Assembly: GCF_001269365.1 (NCBI RefSeq)
Contig: NZ_CXOM01000001.1
Coordinates: 434,090 to 498,089 of the forward strand
Reading direction: 5' to 3'
Length of the DNA stretch: 64,000 bases
Source of the DNA: Limnohabitans sp. Rim11
Lineage (GTDB): Bacteria; Pseudomonadota; Gammaproteobacteria; Burkholderiales; Burkholderiaceae_C
Shown in pieces: positions 23,776 through 32,550 of the stretch. The position numbers were made by a program, and so were the translations under genes. How positions within the stretch are numbered: the first letter of the stretch is position 1; each line of letters starts with the position of its first letter. The notes under the pieces are model-generated. The model did no database searches and was not told the DNA's origin. It was given only the letters and a program-made list of their open reading frames with translations.

Positions 23776-24015
23776 ATGTCTATTTGGCAAATTTTGGGTA
23801 GTTTTGCAGTTTCTGATTCTGGCGACACCGTTCACAAAATCTCTGACAGCCTCAGCATTTCAACCAACGGCACGTCTTACACCACCATGGGTTTAACCAC
23901 CGTGGGGTCTGATGGTTCTGTGTTTATTCAGCAGGGTTGCTTTAGCTCAGACGGCAGCACGCGCATGGGTTCTGTGGCTACTGGGCTGGGCGCGGTGTTT
24001 GGGCAGGATTACTGA
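23776..24015 (+). CDS. Small hypothetical protein
   Basis: A 79-aa protein rich in Ser, Thr and Gly with alternating polar strands (LSISTNGTSYTTMGLTTVGS) and a terminal GLGAVFGQDY. No family recognised and no signal peptide. ATG 23776 has AAGGAG 7 nt upstream, strong support for a real gene. It converges with the next gene, overlapping by 7 bp. Confidence 0.6.
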   Translation: MSIWQILGSFAVSDSGDTVHKISDSLSISTNGTSYTTMGLTTVGSDGSVFIQQGCFSSDGSTRMGSVATGLGAVFGQDY

Positions 24016-24335
24016 GCTATCAATTCCGACAACACCACGTAATGATTTCGGATGATGTTTTGAAATCTGCTTTCGGTGCTTGCCCAATCTACTACGTCTA
24101 CTTTGAATGGCAAATTGGAATGGCTGAAGGCATAAGACAGGTCGGCCATTTCGCCCAGGCTTAAGCTTTCAGATCCCATGACTGCAAGGTCGAGGTCTGA
24201 AAAAGGTTTATGTGTTTTTTTAACGCGCGAACCAAATGCCCATACTTCGCGATTGGGAATGTACTCATGCAAGATACTTTGAACTACCTGCCATTCTTCA
24301 ACTGTCATGGCGATGGAAGGCTTTGTGCTAATCAT
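24009..24335 (-). CDS. MNT-type nucleotidyltransferase antitoxin
   Basis: A 108-aa minimal nucleotidyltransferase with motif AFGSRVKKTHKPFSDLDLAV (GS and DxD, residues ~34-53) and a later Asp in FKVDVVDW. In HEPN/MNT modules this enzyme neutralises the HEPN toxin, in known cases by AMP transfer. It overlaps the HEPN gene upstream by 8 bp. Confidence 0.85.
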   Translation of the reverse strand: MISTKPSIAMTVEEWQVVQSILHEYIPNREVWAFGSRVKKTHKPFSDLDLAVMGSESLSLGEMADLSYAFSHSNLPFKVDVVDWASTESRFQNIIRNHYVVLSELIAQ

Positions 24336-24747
24336 GGCGAATAGTTAGTTGTCCAAGCAACGCTTGTGCTTCAGCAATAAAGTCTGGAATGATTTTGACC
24401 ACAGCCACCGCGATATTTTCATCGTACGTGTGACTACTTTTGCCACGCATTTCCCGAAATATTTTCCAAGTATTCCAGTTGCCTTTGAGGCAATGCTGCT
24501 CGTTGGCAGAACGAATTAAATCTGGAAATGGCATGCCGTCGTACATCTCTGGACTAGGCGATGTCATCTCCAAATTTCGTTTGATCATTTTGTGGCTGAT
24601 TTCATAAGTGAACTCAAACCTCTGAATAAGACCATCGCGAATTTGAGTGTCGGATATATCTGACAAATAACGGTCATACCCCTCCACCAAGCGCATCAGC
24701 GCTTTAGCCAACGGCGTGATGTCTAGCAGATGATTGTTCATGAACAA
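24328..24747 (-). CDS. HEPN-like toxin, HI0074 family
   Basis: A 139-aa helical protein of the HI0074/nucleotidyltransferase substrate-binding family: QRFEFTYEISHKMIKRNLEM and the active-site-like REMRGKSSHTYDE (R..H), then a C-terminal helix. HEPN partners act as RNases or are inhibited by the MNT partner. ATG 24741 is an alternative start (MNNHLLD). The pair is intact. Confidence 0.82.
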   Translation of the reverse strand: MFMNNHLLDITPLAKALMRLVEGYDRYLSDISDTQIRDGLIQRFEFTYEISHKMIKRNLEMTSPSPEMYDGMPFPDLIRSANEQHCLKGNWNTWKIFREMRGKSSHTYDENIAVAVVKIIPDFIAEAQALLGQLTIRHD

Positions 24748-24806
24748 ATCTTATCTGTTACCGCGCCTCAGTGGTGAGATTGTTAGCGAATGAATTTAAT
24801 TCAGGT

Positions 24807-24899
24807 CAAATAATTGGGGTCAGATCAACATTAATTTACTTGGCGCATAGGCTCCTGTGAATCACAGAAAATTAATGTTGATCTGACCCCAATTATTTG
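24807..24899. repeat. Short (type 2) element, free copy
   Basis: A 93-bp element with inverted terminal repeats (left CAAATAATTGGGGTCAGATC from 24807, right ending CCCCAATTATTTG at 24899) around a ~32-bp core with GGCGCATAGGCTCCTGTGA and a small CTGTG/CACAG hairpin. A partial extra repeat (GACCCCAATTAAATT) follows to 24913, next to the stop of the WYL gene. Confidence 0.9.
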
Positions 24900-24922
24900 A
24901 CCCCAATTAAATTTCCCCCCGA

Positions 24923-25885
24923 CTAAGCGTACTGCTTCTGCATTTTCTGCAGTGCGTCTTTCATTTGCTTCACCAAGGGCGCTGGGCCCAGCACCTTCAC
25001 GTCGGGGCCCATGCGCAAAATGTCGCCAATTAGCTCGCGTTCGTCGGAGTAGGGCACCTCAAGGGTGTAGCTGCCATCCTTGTGCAAAGTGCCCTTTTGG
25101 TCGGGGTGCCACTCTTCATGTTGCACCCAACGCGCACGCTCAGGCGTGAACTTCAATTCAGCCCACGCTTTGGCCTGACCACCAAAAATACCGTAGCCAC
25201 TCTGCATGGTTTTAAGCAGCTGCTCGCGATCAATGTCTTTCGCATCGTGCTCCAACAACAAACAATGCTCAATGGCATCAATCGAAAAGCTTCTAACACC
25301 ACCACGCAAATGACACCACGCATCCACATACCAGTTGTCGCGGTAATGAATCAGTTGCTGCGGCGAAATGGTGCGCTTCACAGACTCGCCCGACTGCCTA
25401 TTAAGGTGAACGATCTCAACTTGCTTTCGATCGACAGTAGCCTTGGCCACCAACTCAAACGACTTCAAAGGCATGCGACGTTTGCCGGCGTGCACCACGC
25501 GAATTCTTTGTGACAACACGCTGGCATCTGCGCCTTGCGTTTCCAGAATTTTGTTCAAGCGCGTTTGCAAAGGCTTGAGTTTGGGGCCCAACAAGCCAGG
25601 CTCGAGCTGACCAATCATGGTTTGAATGGTCATGAGGGCCAGAGCTTCTTCCTGGCTAAACCACAGGCCAGGGAGCTGCTGAAAGGCGTCGGGGTTTTGA
25701 AGTCGGTAGCCACCCAAATCGCGGTCGTACAAAATGGGCGTGTTTAAACGATCGCGAAGCATGGTGAGGTCGCGTTTAAACGTAGCTGGAGAAATCTCCA
25801 ACTTCTTCAAGAACTCCATCTTGGGCACAGCCTTGCGGCTAGAGAACAAGGTTTGATAGGCGTAGTAGCGGTCTATTTCTGCCAT
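24923..25885 (-). CDS. WYL-domain transcriptional regulator
   Basis: A 320-aa protein: N-terminal winged HTH (LEISPATFKRDLTMLRDRLN, residues ~29-48), central WYL domain ~140-215 (the IHYRDNWYVDAWCHLRGGVR segment carries the WYL-like core) and a C-terminal WCX domain. WYL proteins bind nucleotide or nucleic-acid ligands and often control defence or SOS-related genes. It lies 10 bp from a repeat edge and next to two genes with LexA-like boxes. Confidence 0.85.
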   Translation of the reverse strand: MAEIDRYYAYQTLFSSRKAVPKMEFLKKLEISPATFKRDLTMLRDRLNTPILYDRDLGGYRLQNPDAFQQLPGLWFSQEEALALMTIQTMIGQLEPGLLGPKLKPLQTRLNKILETQGADASVLSQRIRVVHAGKRRMPLKSFELVAKATVDRKQVEIVHLNRQSGESVKRTISPQQLIHYRDNWYVDAWCHLRGGVRSFSIDAIEHCLLLEHDAKDIDREQLLKTMQSGYGIFGGQAKAWAELKFTPERARWVQHEEWHPDQKGTLHKDGSYTLEVPYSDERELIGDILRMGPDVKVLGPAPLVKQMKDALQKMQKQYA

Positions 25886-25893
25886 GGTGATGT

Positions 25894-26151
25894 TTAGTCT
25901 TTGTTAATAGTTTTTGTAATTTGTGTCAGTTTAAGAGCAATTTTTTCTCTTCGGCTGAGTCTTTGGGGCTGTGGTGAATTTCCGTAGTCCAACTTGATGT
26001 TCAATGCCTGAAATTCACTGGGTTTAAACGCGGGTTGTTTAAACAAGGGTGGCAGCTGGGTCAGATGCGTGTAAACGCCTGCAAAGGGCAGCCAGAGCGC
26101 GGCAGTGATAAGTAAGGGCAAGATCATGTGTAGGTGCTTAAGTTCATTCAC
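25894..26151 (-). CDS. Small membrane-associated hypothetical protein
   Basis: An 85-aa protein with an N-terminal hydrophobic segment (MILPLLITAALWLPFAGVY, residues ~9-27) and a basic C-terminus (RLSRREKIALKLTQITKTIN). Unrecognised. It lies 8 bp upstream of the WYL gene on the same strand. A CTG-N10-CAG sequence lies 49 bp upstream. Confidence 0.55.
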   Translation of the reverse strand: MNELKHLHMILPLLITAALWLPFAGVYTHLTQLPPLFKQPAFKPSEFQALNIKLDYGNSPQPQRLSRREKIALKLTQITKTINKD

Positions 26152-26199
26152 AAAACCATACTTTGATCCCCCAGAAGCTCAGCCCTTGAGCCTGCTAGG

Positions 26200-26215
26200 C
26201 TGATCGTTTGTACAG
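26200..26215. promoter_or_regulatory. LexA-like box upstream of the small membrane protein
   Basis: CTGATCGTTTGTACAG fits CTG-N10-CAG, one base from the CTGT-N8-ACAG SOS box. Nearly the same 16-mer recurs at 27037-27052 upstream of the SprT-like gene. Suggestive only. Confidence 0.35.
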
Positions 26216-26231
26216 CTCTCTCGCCGGCTAC

Positions 26232-26389
26232 AAATTTAATTGGGGTCAGAGCAACAATAATTCCCAATTAAAGGGGGGTAAGGCCAAGGGGGGCTGAACG
26301 ATTTCTGGTACCCCAGTATGAGGAAGCCCCCCTTGGCCTTACCCCCCTTTAATTGACAAAATTAATGTTGATCTGACCCCAATTAAATT
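26232..26389. repeat. Hairpin element copy C
   Basis: Outer repeats 26232-26265 and 26358-26389 (left copy slightly diverged, GAGCAACAATAATT), perfect 30-bp stem 26266-26295 with 26325-26354, and apical region 26296-26324 with CTGG-TACC-CCAG. Its right edge touches the stop codon of the SprT-like gene. Confidence 0.92.
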
Positions 26390-26967
26390 CACTCCCACTC
26401 GCCCAGAGGCTCCATTTCGGTTTTGTGTTGTGGACATAGGGGTGGTCCAAAAGCCAGAAACCTTTTGTACATCGGCACCTCAAAGCCACACTGTTTGCAT
26501 TTAGCTCGGGGGCGAGGAGAACGTTGAACCAAACGAGTGGAAATGTGCAGACCCCCATGGGGGTAAGGGCCAAGTTGCGCTGAAAGCTCAGTTAGTTTCA
26601 CCTTGAGCTCAGGCCCCGCACCCGCACTTCGCATCGGCCCCACCATCCCCAAGCTGATAGCAATCTTCTTGAACTCCTTGCCGTGCTTATGTTGGCAGTC
26701 GTCAACGGCATGAACCAACTCATGTACCAGCGTATCCAAAACCACAATAGGGTCTAGCAAAGCAGGTGAAATAAAGATCTGATTCTGATCATGCACGCTG
26801 CTTCTGCGCGACCAACATTGACCAATGTGATGCTTGCTGCCAGTGCTGGCAAAACCGCATGACACTTGGCAGTTAGGAGGAATGACGTGTTGTTTGGCAT
26901 TGAACATGGGGCGCAGCAAATCAACAGCTGCAAGTAACCAGGCTTCGCGTGTGGGGTGGTTTGTCAT
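26389..26967 (-). CDS. SprT-like zinc metallopeptidase
   Basis: A 192-aa protein with the HExxH zinc site in LVHELVHAVDD near 104 and a further His/Glu in KHGKEFKKIA; the C-terminal region has a zinc ribbon (KCKQCGFEV, then PLCPQHKTE). SprT-like proteases in other organisms remove DNA-protein crosslinks; that role is inference here, though a LexA-like box upstream fits DNA damage. The stop touches hairpin element C and element D lies upstream, so the gene is bracketed by two hairpin elements. Confidence 0.82.
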   Translation of the reverse strand: MTNHPTREAWLLAAVDLLRPMFNAKQHVIPPNCQVSCGFASTGSKHHIGQCWSRRSSVHDQNQIFISPALLDPIVVLDTLVHELVHAVDDCQHKHGKEFKKIAISLGMVGPMRSAGAGPELKVKLTELSAQLGPYPHGGLHISTRLVQRSPRPRAKCKQCGFEVPMYKRFLAFGPPLCPQHKTEMEPLGEWE

Positions 26968-27036
26968 GGCGCTTGAATAGACACTTTGGGAATGTGAATA
27001 TGCAAGCGCTAGAGCTCAAGATGTGAGCTTGCAGGA

Positions 27037-27052
27037 CTGATCGTTTTTACAG
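27037..27052. promoter_or_regulatory. LexA-like box upstream of the SprT-like gene
   Basis: CTGATCGTTTTTACAG (CTG-N10-CAG), 70 bp upstream of the SprT-like start and nearly identical to the site at 26200-26215. The 307-bp gap 26968-27274 otherwise contains only hairpin element D. Confidence 0.35.
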
Positions 27053-27066
27053 CGGTTGGGGGGAGG

Positions 27067-27217
27067 TTAATTGGGGTCAGAGCAACATTAATTCCCAATC
27101 AATGAGGGCAGAGGCAGAGGGGGGCTGAACGATTTCTGGTACTCCAGTATGAGGAAGCCCCCCTCTGCCTCTGCCCTCATTGATTGACCGAATTAATGTT
27201 GATCTGACCCCAATTAA
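27067..27217. repeat. Hairpin element copy D
   Basis: Outer repeats 27067-27093 and 27191-27217, perfect 30-bp stem 27097-27126 with 27156-27185, and apical region 27127-27155 with CTGG-TACT-CCAG. The stem is almost the same as that of copy F, differing by one base pair. Confidence 0.92.
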
Positions 27218-27274
27218 CTGGCTCATTTGGCGAGCCTGTGCCAATGCAAAGTGTAGGGATTGACGGAGAAAAAA

Positions 27275-29008
27275 ATGAACGAAACCTACACCTTTGAAGA
27301 AATCGACACAGTGGTTTGGAATTGCTTGCAGGGCAGCGAAAACTCGCAAGATTATGTGAGCTATGTCAAAACCATGATGGGCTACAAAGGCCATCAGAAA
27401 GAAGCTTTAATGCTGGCTCGAAAGTACTGGGGCACCCCCGACTCTGAGGCTTACTTTCCGAAGGCCCTGGCCACAGTTACAGCCATTGCAGAAAGTGGTA
27501 ACACCGCCGCCATGGCACACCTGGGCCGATGGTACCGGCATGGCACAGGCGTTGACATCGACCTAACGATTGCAGAAAAGTGGTACCAAAAAGCCGCAGA
27601 TTTAAAAGACGGAAAAGGCCACAACGGCTTAGGCCGCTTGTGCTTCAAGTCAAACCCCGCTCAAGCAGAGGCGCACTTTTACAAGGCTGTAGAGCTGGGC
27701 GAACTCACAGGCTACAGCCACCTGGCCGACCTTGATCGCAAAAACGAATTGGCGCACCGACAAAACGCCCTGCAAACAGGCGAGGCCTTTGAGCATTATT
27801 CCTATGGTCAATACCTTATAAAAAACGCCCAAACCGACGAAGAAAAAGACAGCCACTTGCACTGGATAGAAAAGGCCGCCAAGAAAGGCTACGGCTTTGC
27901 CGCTTTTCAGATGGCCATGCACCACTACAAAGAAGATTCTGAAGACGACCCCAACAACGAAACCGCCAAAGAATGGTGCCGCATGGCCTGTGACACAGGC
28001 GAGTTGATGGCCATGATGTGGTTTGGCAACAGGTTTTTGCACATACCTGCATCGCAAGAAGAAGCCGAGGCCTACCTAATGTCTGCCTGCATCATGGGCG
28101 AAAAAACATCGCAGGGCTACTACGGCGGCTGGTTGGTCAACCGCGGCAAGTCATTTGAAGAGCAAGCCCGTGGCATCGCTTGGCTTAGAAGCAGTGTGGC
28201 GCAAGGCCATGCATCGGCCATGTACAACCTGGCCGATGCACTGCGCAAAGGCAAAGGCGTAGAAGCGGATGCCACCGCGGCCCACGCGCTGTTAGAGCAA
28301 GGCGCGGCACTGGGCAACTCGGAGTGCCAATGCTTCTTGGGCATCGACTACATGTACGGCGATGGCGTGCCCGTCGACAAAGAGCGTGCGCACGACTTGT
28401 TTCAAATTGCCTCACTCCAAGGCGACTTGTGGGCCATGTATTTGTTGGGCATTACTTACGAAGCTGGCGACGGAGTAAAGCAAGACCTTGCCAAGGCTTA
28501 TGAATGCTTCATGACGGCCAGTGTGGCTGAGTTCTCGGGTGCGCAGTTTCGCATTGGCAGGGCGCTGATGCGCGGCCACGGAGTGCCTAAAAACAAACCT
28601 GCCGCCGTAAAGTGGTTGTTAAAAGCCGCCAACGCAGACCACACCGACGCCATGATTTTGCTTGGAGCCACCCTCATGTCGGGCGACGGCGTAGCCGTCA
28701 ACTACCGCTTGGGCGCCAACTGGTTTCAAAAGGCCGCCGACCTTGGCAATGCCGAAGCCATGTACGAACTGGCCACCTTTCACATCGAAGGCGATGGCGT
28801 AGAAGCCAACGCCGACAAAGTCAAACACTGGATGTTCAAGGCCGCGGGCTTAGGCCAAGAGCAAGCGGTCAATTGGGTGAACGAAAACTACCCAGACCAA
28901 CCCGACTGGCTGCAAAACTTGAAGAAAAGTGCGCAAGATTTGCCAAACCCAGATCAAACAAACGCAGATGATGTTACAAAGCCTGAAGACAAGGATGCAA
29001 CTGAATGA
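27275..29008 (+). CDS. Sel1-like repeat protein
   Basis: About 577 aa made mostly of tandem Sel1-like TPR repeats of ~36 residues from ~60 to 550 (for example AMAHLGRWYRHGTGVDIDLT and AMYLLGITYEAGDGVKQDLA). Such solenoids are adaptor scaffolds. No signal peptide is visible. ATG 27275 is chosen for its GGAG just upstream. It overlaps the next gene by 4 bp, so the pair is translationally coupled. Confidence 0.88.
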   Translation: MNETYTFEEIDTVVWNCLQGSENSQDYVSYVKTMMGYKGHQKEALMLARKYWGTPDSEAYFPKALATVTAIAESGNTAAMAHLGRWYRHGTGVDIDLTIAEKWYQKAADLKDGKGHNGLGRLCFKSNPAQAEAHFYKAVELGELTGYSHLADLDRKNELAHRQNALQTGEAFEHYSYGQYLIKNAQTDEEKDSHLHWIEKAAKKGYGFAAFQMAMHHYKEDSEDDPNNETAKEWCRMACDTGELMAMMWFGNRFLHIPASQEEAEAYLMSACIMGEKTSQGYYGGWLVNRGKSFEEQARGIAWLRSSVAQGHASAMYNLADALRKGKGVEADATAAHALLEQGAALGNSECQCFLGIDYMYGDGVPVDKERAHDLFQIASLQGDLWAMYLLGITYEAGDGVKQDLAKAYECFMTASVAEFSGAQFRIGRALMRGHGVPKNKPAAVKWLLKAANADHTDAMILLGATLMSGDGVAVNYRLGANWFQKAADLGNAEAMYELATFHIEGDGVEANADKVKHWMFKAAGLGQEQAVNWVNENYPDQPDWLQNLKKSAQDLPNPDQTNADDVTKPEDKDATE

Positions 29009-30855
29009 ATTTTAAAAATTGGGTTTTGGCCGGTTTGCTGTGCATAGGCACCGCTGCATTGGCGCAATACAAACCTTCGTACACGGTGGTCAAAAGCAAC
29101 TCCAAATACGAAGTCAACCGCGATGCCTCTTACATCCAATACTTAGAAGAGCAAACCCGTGTGGACACCCCACAAGGTGTGCGCATGTTGGGCGAAAGAA
29201 AACTCACCTACAACTCCACGCTAGAAGATGTAGAAATATTAGAGGCCTACACCATTCAGCCCGATGGCACGCGCATTGCGGTACCTTTGGACAAAATTCG
29301 CACGCAAGACGAAGTGGAAGATGACGGCGCAATTTACAGCGACAGCAAATCGAAGGTCATCATTTACCCAAAGCTTGAGGTGGGTAGTCAGGTCTATTAC
29401 CGTGCCAAGTCGGTGCAGCACACGCCCGAGTTTCCAGGGCATTTTTTCATGTGGCATCACTACAGCCCCCACGCGCGTTACGAAAGTGTCACGGTAGAAC
29501 TAACACACGATGTTGGCATTGAGGTGGGCGTCAGCACCAAGGGCATGCAAGGCGGCAAACTTGATGTGTCGCCCTTGCCCAATACAGTGGCCTACAAATT
29601 GACGTTTAGCCAAGACAAGGCGTATCCCGGTGAAGAGTCGCGCCTAGACCTGTCGGACTTTGCGCCCAACTTCTCTGCAAGTACTTTTAAAACGTATGCC
29701 GATGTAGGGCAAGCCTATCAAGTTAGGGCCAAAGAAAAAGCCAAGATAACGCCCGCCATACAATCGCTGGCCAACGAGTTAATTCAAAAAGCCAATGCCA
29801 AAACCACTTTAGAAAAAGTCAAAGTGTTGCATCACTGGGTGGCTCAAAACATTCGCTACTTGGGCATTTATGTAGGGGCAGGGGGCTTTGTGCCCCACGA
29901 TGCCCAAAGCATCTTGGACAACCGCTATGGCGACTGCAAAGACCATGTGGTTATTTTGGAAGCCTTGCTGGCAGCGGTGGGCATTGACAGCTCGCCGGCT
30001 TTAATCAATTCAGGCATGGCCTTCTTGCTACCCAATCTGCCCACGCCTGGTATTTTTGACCACGTCATTACGTATGTGCCCAGCCTCAATGTGTTTCTAG
30101 ATTCCACCAGCCGCTTTGCGCCCTTGGGTACTTTGCCAAATGGCGACATCGACAAACCCGTGGTCATTACAGCCACCGGTGCCCTTAGCCGCACCCCCAA
30201 GACACACCCCAGCAAAGACCGCACCGAAGCGCGCATTCAAATGAAGCTGACTACTGACGGCAGCATTGAAGGCAAGAGCCAAGCCAAAATGTTGGGCGTG
30301 TTTGAAGTGTCTTCTAGAAACTCACAGTTCAACTACCAAAACAAAGACCAGGCCAATGTGGTCAACAATCTGCTGTCGCGCTTTCAAGAAACAGGCTGGG
30401 GCGAAATAGAAAAAACCGAGCCCATCAATTTTGACAAAGCCTGGCAAGTCAATGCCGTCTTTGAACTCGACCCAGTCGTTAACGTACCAGGCCCTAGCGC
30501 CTTGGCCATTCCCGTGGGCTTGGCACCTGGCCGCATGAAGCATTTGGCTGACGTGGTGTTACCTAAGGAAAGAAGGTACCCAACGTCTTGCGCGTCTACC
30601 CAACACGAAGAGTGGATTGAATTGGCTTTTCCCAAAGGCATGAAAGTCACCAGAGTGCCTAAGGGCGTTTCATTTGCAAGCGGCCCTTTGACATACCAAT
30701 CTACGTATAACCTCAAGGGGCAGATCTTAAAAATCAAGCGAACCTACATGTCTGACAGAAAACAAAGCATCTGCGACGCAGAAGACGACAAATGGTTCGC
30801 CGACTTCTTGCAGGTGCTGCGCAGAGATTTGAGGCAGCAAGTCTTCTTTGAGTGA
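29005..30855 (+). CDS. DUF3857 and transglutaminase-like domain protein, exported
   Basis: A 616-aa protein with a signal peptide (VLAGLLCIGTAALA, cut near residue 20), a DUF3857 domain (~40-215) and a transglutaminase-like domain (~245-360) with catalytic Cys in NRYGDCKDH, His in FDHVITYVP and Asp in FLDSTSRF. The C-terminal part is beta-rich (DUF3858-like). Probably a periplasmic cysteine protease or transglutaminase-fold enzyme of unknown substrate. Paired with the Sel1-repeat gene through an ATGA overlap. Confidence 0.87.
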   Translation: MNFKNWVLAGLLCIGTAALAQYKPSYTVVKSNSKYEVNRDASYIQYLEEQTRVDTPQGVRMLGERKLTYNSTLEDVEILEAYTIQPDGTRIAVPLDKIRTQDEVEDDGAIYSDSKSKVIIYPKLEVGSQVYYRAKSVQHTPEFPGHFFMWHHYSPHARYESVTVELTHDVGIEVGVSTKGMQGGKLDVSPLPNTVAYKLTFSQDKAYPGEESRLDLSDFAPNFSASTFKTYADVGQAYQVRAKEKAKITPAIQSLANELIQKANAKTTLEKVKVLHHWVAQNIRYLGIYVGAGGFVPHDAQSILDNRYGDCKDHVVILEALLAAVGIDSSPALINSGMAFLLPNLPTPGIFDHVITYVPSLNVFLDSTSRFAPLGTLPNGDIDKPVVITATGALSRTPKTHPSKDRTEARIQMKLTTDGSIEGKSQAKMLGVFEVSSRNSQFNYQNKDQANVVNNLLSRFQETGWGEIEKTEPINFDKAWQVNAVFELDPVVNVPGPSALAIPVGLAPGRMKHLADVVLPKERRYPTSCASTQHEEWIELAFPKGMKVTRVPKGVSFASGPLTYQSTYNLKGQILKIKRTYMSDRKQSICDAEDDKWFADFLQVLRRDLRQQVFFE

Positions 30856-30945
30856 TTGTCCATTGCCTCAATTGGCTTTACAAATCAATTGACCCAATTA
30901 TCATGATGCCAACACTGGCTCTTCATGGAAAGCACACGCGTCTCT

Positions 30946-31968
30946 ATGGCAACTAATTTCAACCAATTCTTAGCTTCAGCTTTGCTGTTGACCTTTGCAA
31001 CGCTCTGCAACGCACAATCTAAATCCGATTGCCAACCCGCCCCGCCAGGTGTGGCGCAGCTGGTTGAAATACGCCCAGGATTCCATCTTGTGCGAGGCAA
31101 TTTGGCTGAATTCGATCCGTGCCATCGGTCCGTCCAATTGTCGATGCCAGGTTTCTTTGGTGACAAGCTGGCAGACAAACCACCCCTCATGATCATTGCA
31201 CATGGCGGCAACGGCCCAGGCAGCGCAGAACAAGAAATGGCGAAGCGCATGAACGCCCGAGGTGTAGCGACCTTGCTTTTTGATGCCTATGAATTGAATG
31301 GATTTCAATACCGCGGAACGTCGCTTTTTCTCACTGGCGCCACCAACGAATCACGGCAACGAATGATCTTCAAAGCCACATTGGGGGCCTACAACTGGAT
31401 ACTCAAAAATCCACAGGTCGATACGTCTCGACTTTACATCCATGGCTTGTCCAATGGCGGCAGTGTTGCGCTCAACATGGCGGGCGTCGTCGATCCGGCC
31501 CACGTTCGCATGGTCTTCTCTGAGGGCGCACCCTCGGCGGGCATAGGCATGCCAGACAAAATCAAAGTGCCGCTCAAGATGGTGTTTGGCAAGATCGACA
31601 ACTACGGTGGCAAAACCGAAGACGACTGGATGCACTTGCGCACAGACCCTTGCGTGGTCAATCAAGCCGCTGAAAGCGCAGCACCCGGTACGGCAAATCG
31701 CTGCAGTCGGTGGGCCAATCCAAATGCGGAGGGCATATCGCCCTTTCAGTGGGGCGAACAGCTGAGGGCAGAAGGCCAGCCATTGGAGTTTTGGTTCTAC
31801 GAGGGGGCCGCACATGGCTTGCTTGCAGGGCCCATCAATCGGGGCATGCGCACCTACGGCAGCGGGCCAACAGCTGCGCAGCGATACGGCTGGACAGGCG
31901 CCCCCCCAGATGCCGCCAACCGTTTTGTAGCCGATATCATCAAAGCCATTAAAGCCAGCTACCCTTAA
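30946..31968 (+). CDS. Exported alpha/beta hydrolase, dienelactone-hydrolase-like
   Basis: About 340 aa with an N-terminal signal sequence (FLASALLLTFATLCNA). Catalytic residues appear as Ser in YIHGLSNGGSVAL, probable Asp in FGKIDNYGG and His in EGAAHGLLAG. The oxyanion-type motif IAHGGNGPGS is near 85. Start taken at 30946 (MATNFNQF); 30925 is in frame. The substrate is unknown. The stop is 1 bp from hairpin element E. Confidence 0.78.
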   Translation: MATNFNQFLASALLLTFATLCNAQSKSDCQPAPPGVAQLVEIRPGFHLVRGNLAEFDPCHRSVQLSMPGFFGDKLADKPPLMIIAHGGNGPGSAEQEMAKRMNARGVATLLFDAYELNGFQYRGTSLFLTGATNESRQRMIFKATLGAYNWILKNPQVDTSRLYIHGLSNGGSVALNMAGVVDPAHVRMVFSEGAPSAGIGMPDKIKVPLKMVFGKIDNYGGKTEDDWMHLRTDPCVVNQAAESAAPGTANRCSRWANPNAEGISPFQWGEQLRAEGQPLEFWFYEGAAHGLLAGPINRGMRTYGSGPTAAQRYGWTGAPPDAANRFVADIIKAIKASYP

Positions 31969-31969
31969 A

Positions 31970-32120
31970 AATAATTGGGGTCAGATCAACATTAATTCCC
32001 AATGATTAGGGGCTAAGGCAAAGGGGGCTGAACGATTTCTGGTACCCCAGTATGAGGAAGCCCCCTTTGCCTTAGCCCCTAATCATTGACCAAATTAATG
32101 TTGATCTGACCCCAATTATT
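31970..32120. repeat. Hairpin element copy E
   Basis: Outer repeats 31970-31996 and 32094-32120, perfect 29-bp stem 32001-32029 with 32059-32087, and apical region 32030-32058 with CTGG-TACC-CCAG. It begins 1 bp after the hydrolase stop; the cupin gene starts 47 bp after its end. Confidence 0.92.
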
Positions 32121-32167
32121 CGGCGAATCGATAGTTTGTTTATGATGACTGCCTTAGGGAGGTTTCT

Positions 32168-32542
32168 ATGGCTATCCGCACTCCAGGTTTAGAAAGTCAG
32201 CACCAAGCATTGGCTGCCTTGTCGTCCCGTTATATCCAAGTGGACGATATCCCTTGGCAAGAAACCAGATTCAAAGGGATCAGCATCAAGGTCCTAATGG
32301 AAGACCCAGAAACTGGCCTGCAAACCGTTCTCACCAAAATGGAACCGGGCGCTGTGCTGACGGACCATCAGCATGTTCAACTTGAACAAAGCTGGGTGCT
32401 AGAAGGCTCGTTGGTAGATCACGAAGGCGCCTGCACTGCGGGCAACTATGTTTGGCGACCGGCAGGCAGCCGACACTCAGCACACGCTCCCAATGGCGCA
32501 TTGGTTTTAGGATTCTTCCTTAAGCCAAACCATTTCTTTTGA
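32168..32542 (+). CDS. Cupin-domain protein (ChrR-like)
   Basis: A 124-aa single cupin with metal-ligand-like motifs LTDHQHVQLEQSWVLEGSL (HxH...E) and RPAGSRHSAHAP. Metal-dependent dioxygenase or binding roles are possible. GGGAGG lies 8 nt before the ATG. The stop overlaps the start region of the MFS gene, so the two are probably cotranscribed and the cupin may act on the transported compound. Confidence 0.8.
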   Translation: MAIRTPGLESQHQALAALSSRYIQVDDIPWQETRFKGISIKVLMEDPETGLQTVLTKMEPGAVLTDHQHVQLEQSWVLEGSLVDHEGACTAGNYVWRPAGSRHSAHAPNGALVLGFFLKPNHFF

Positions 32543-32550
32543 ATGCCTAC

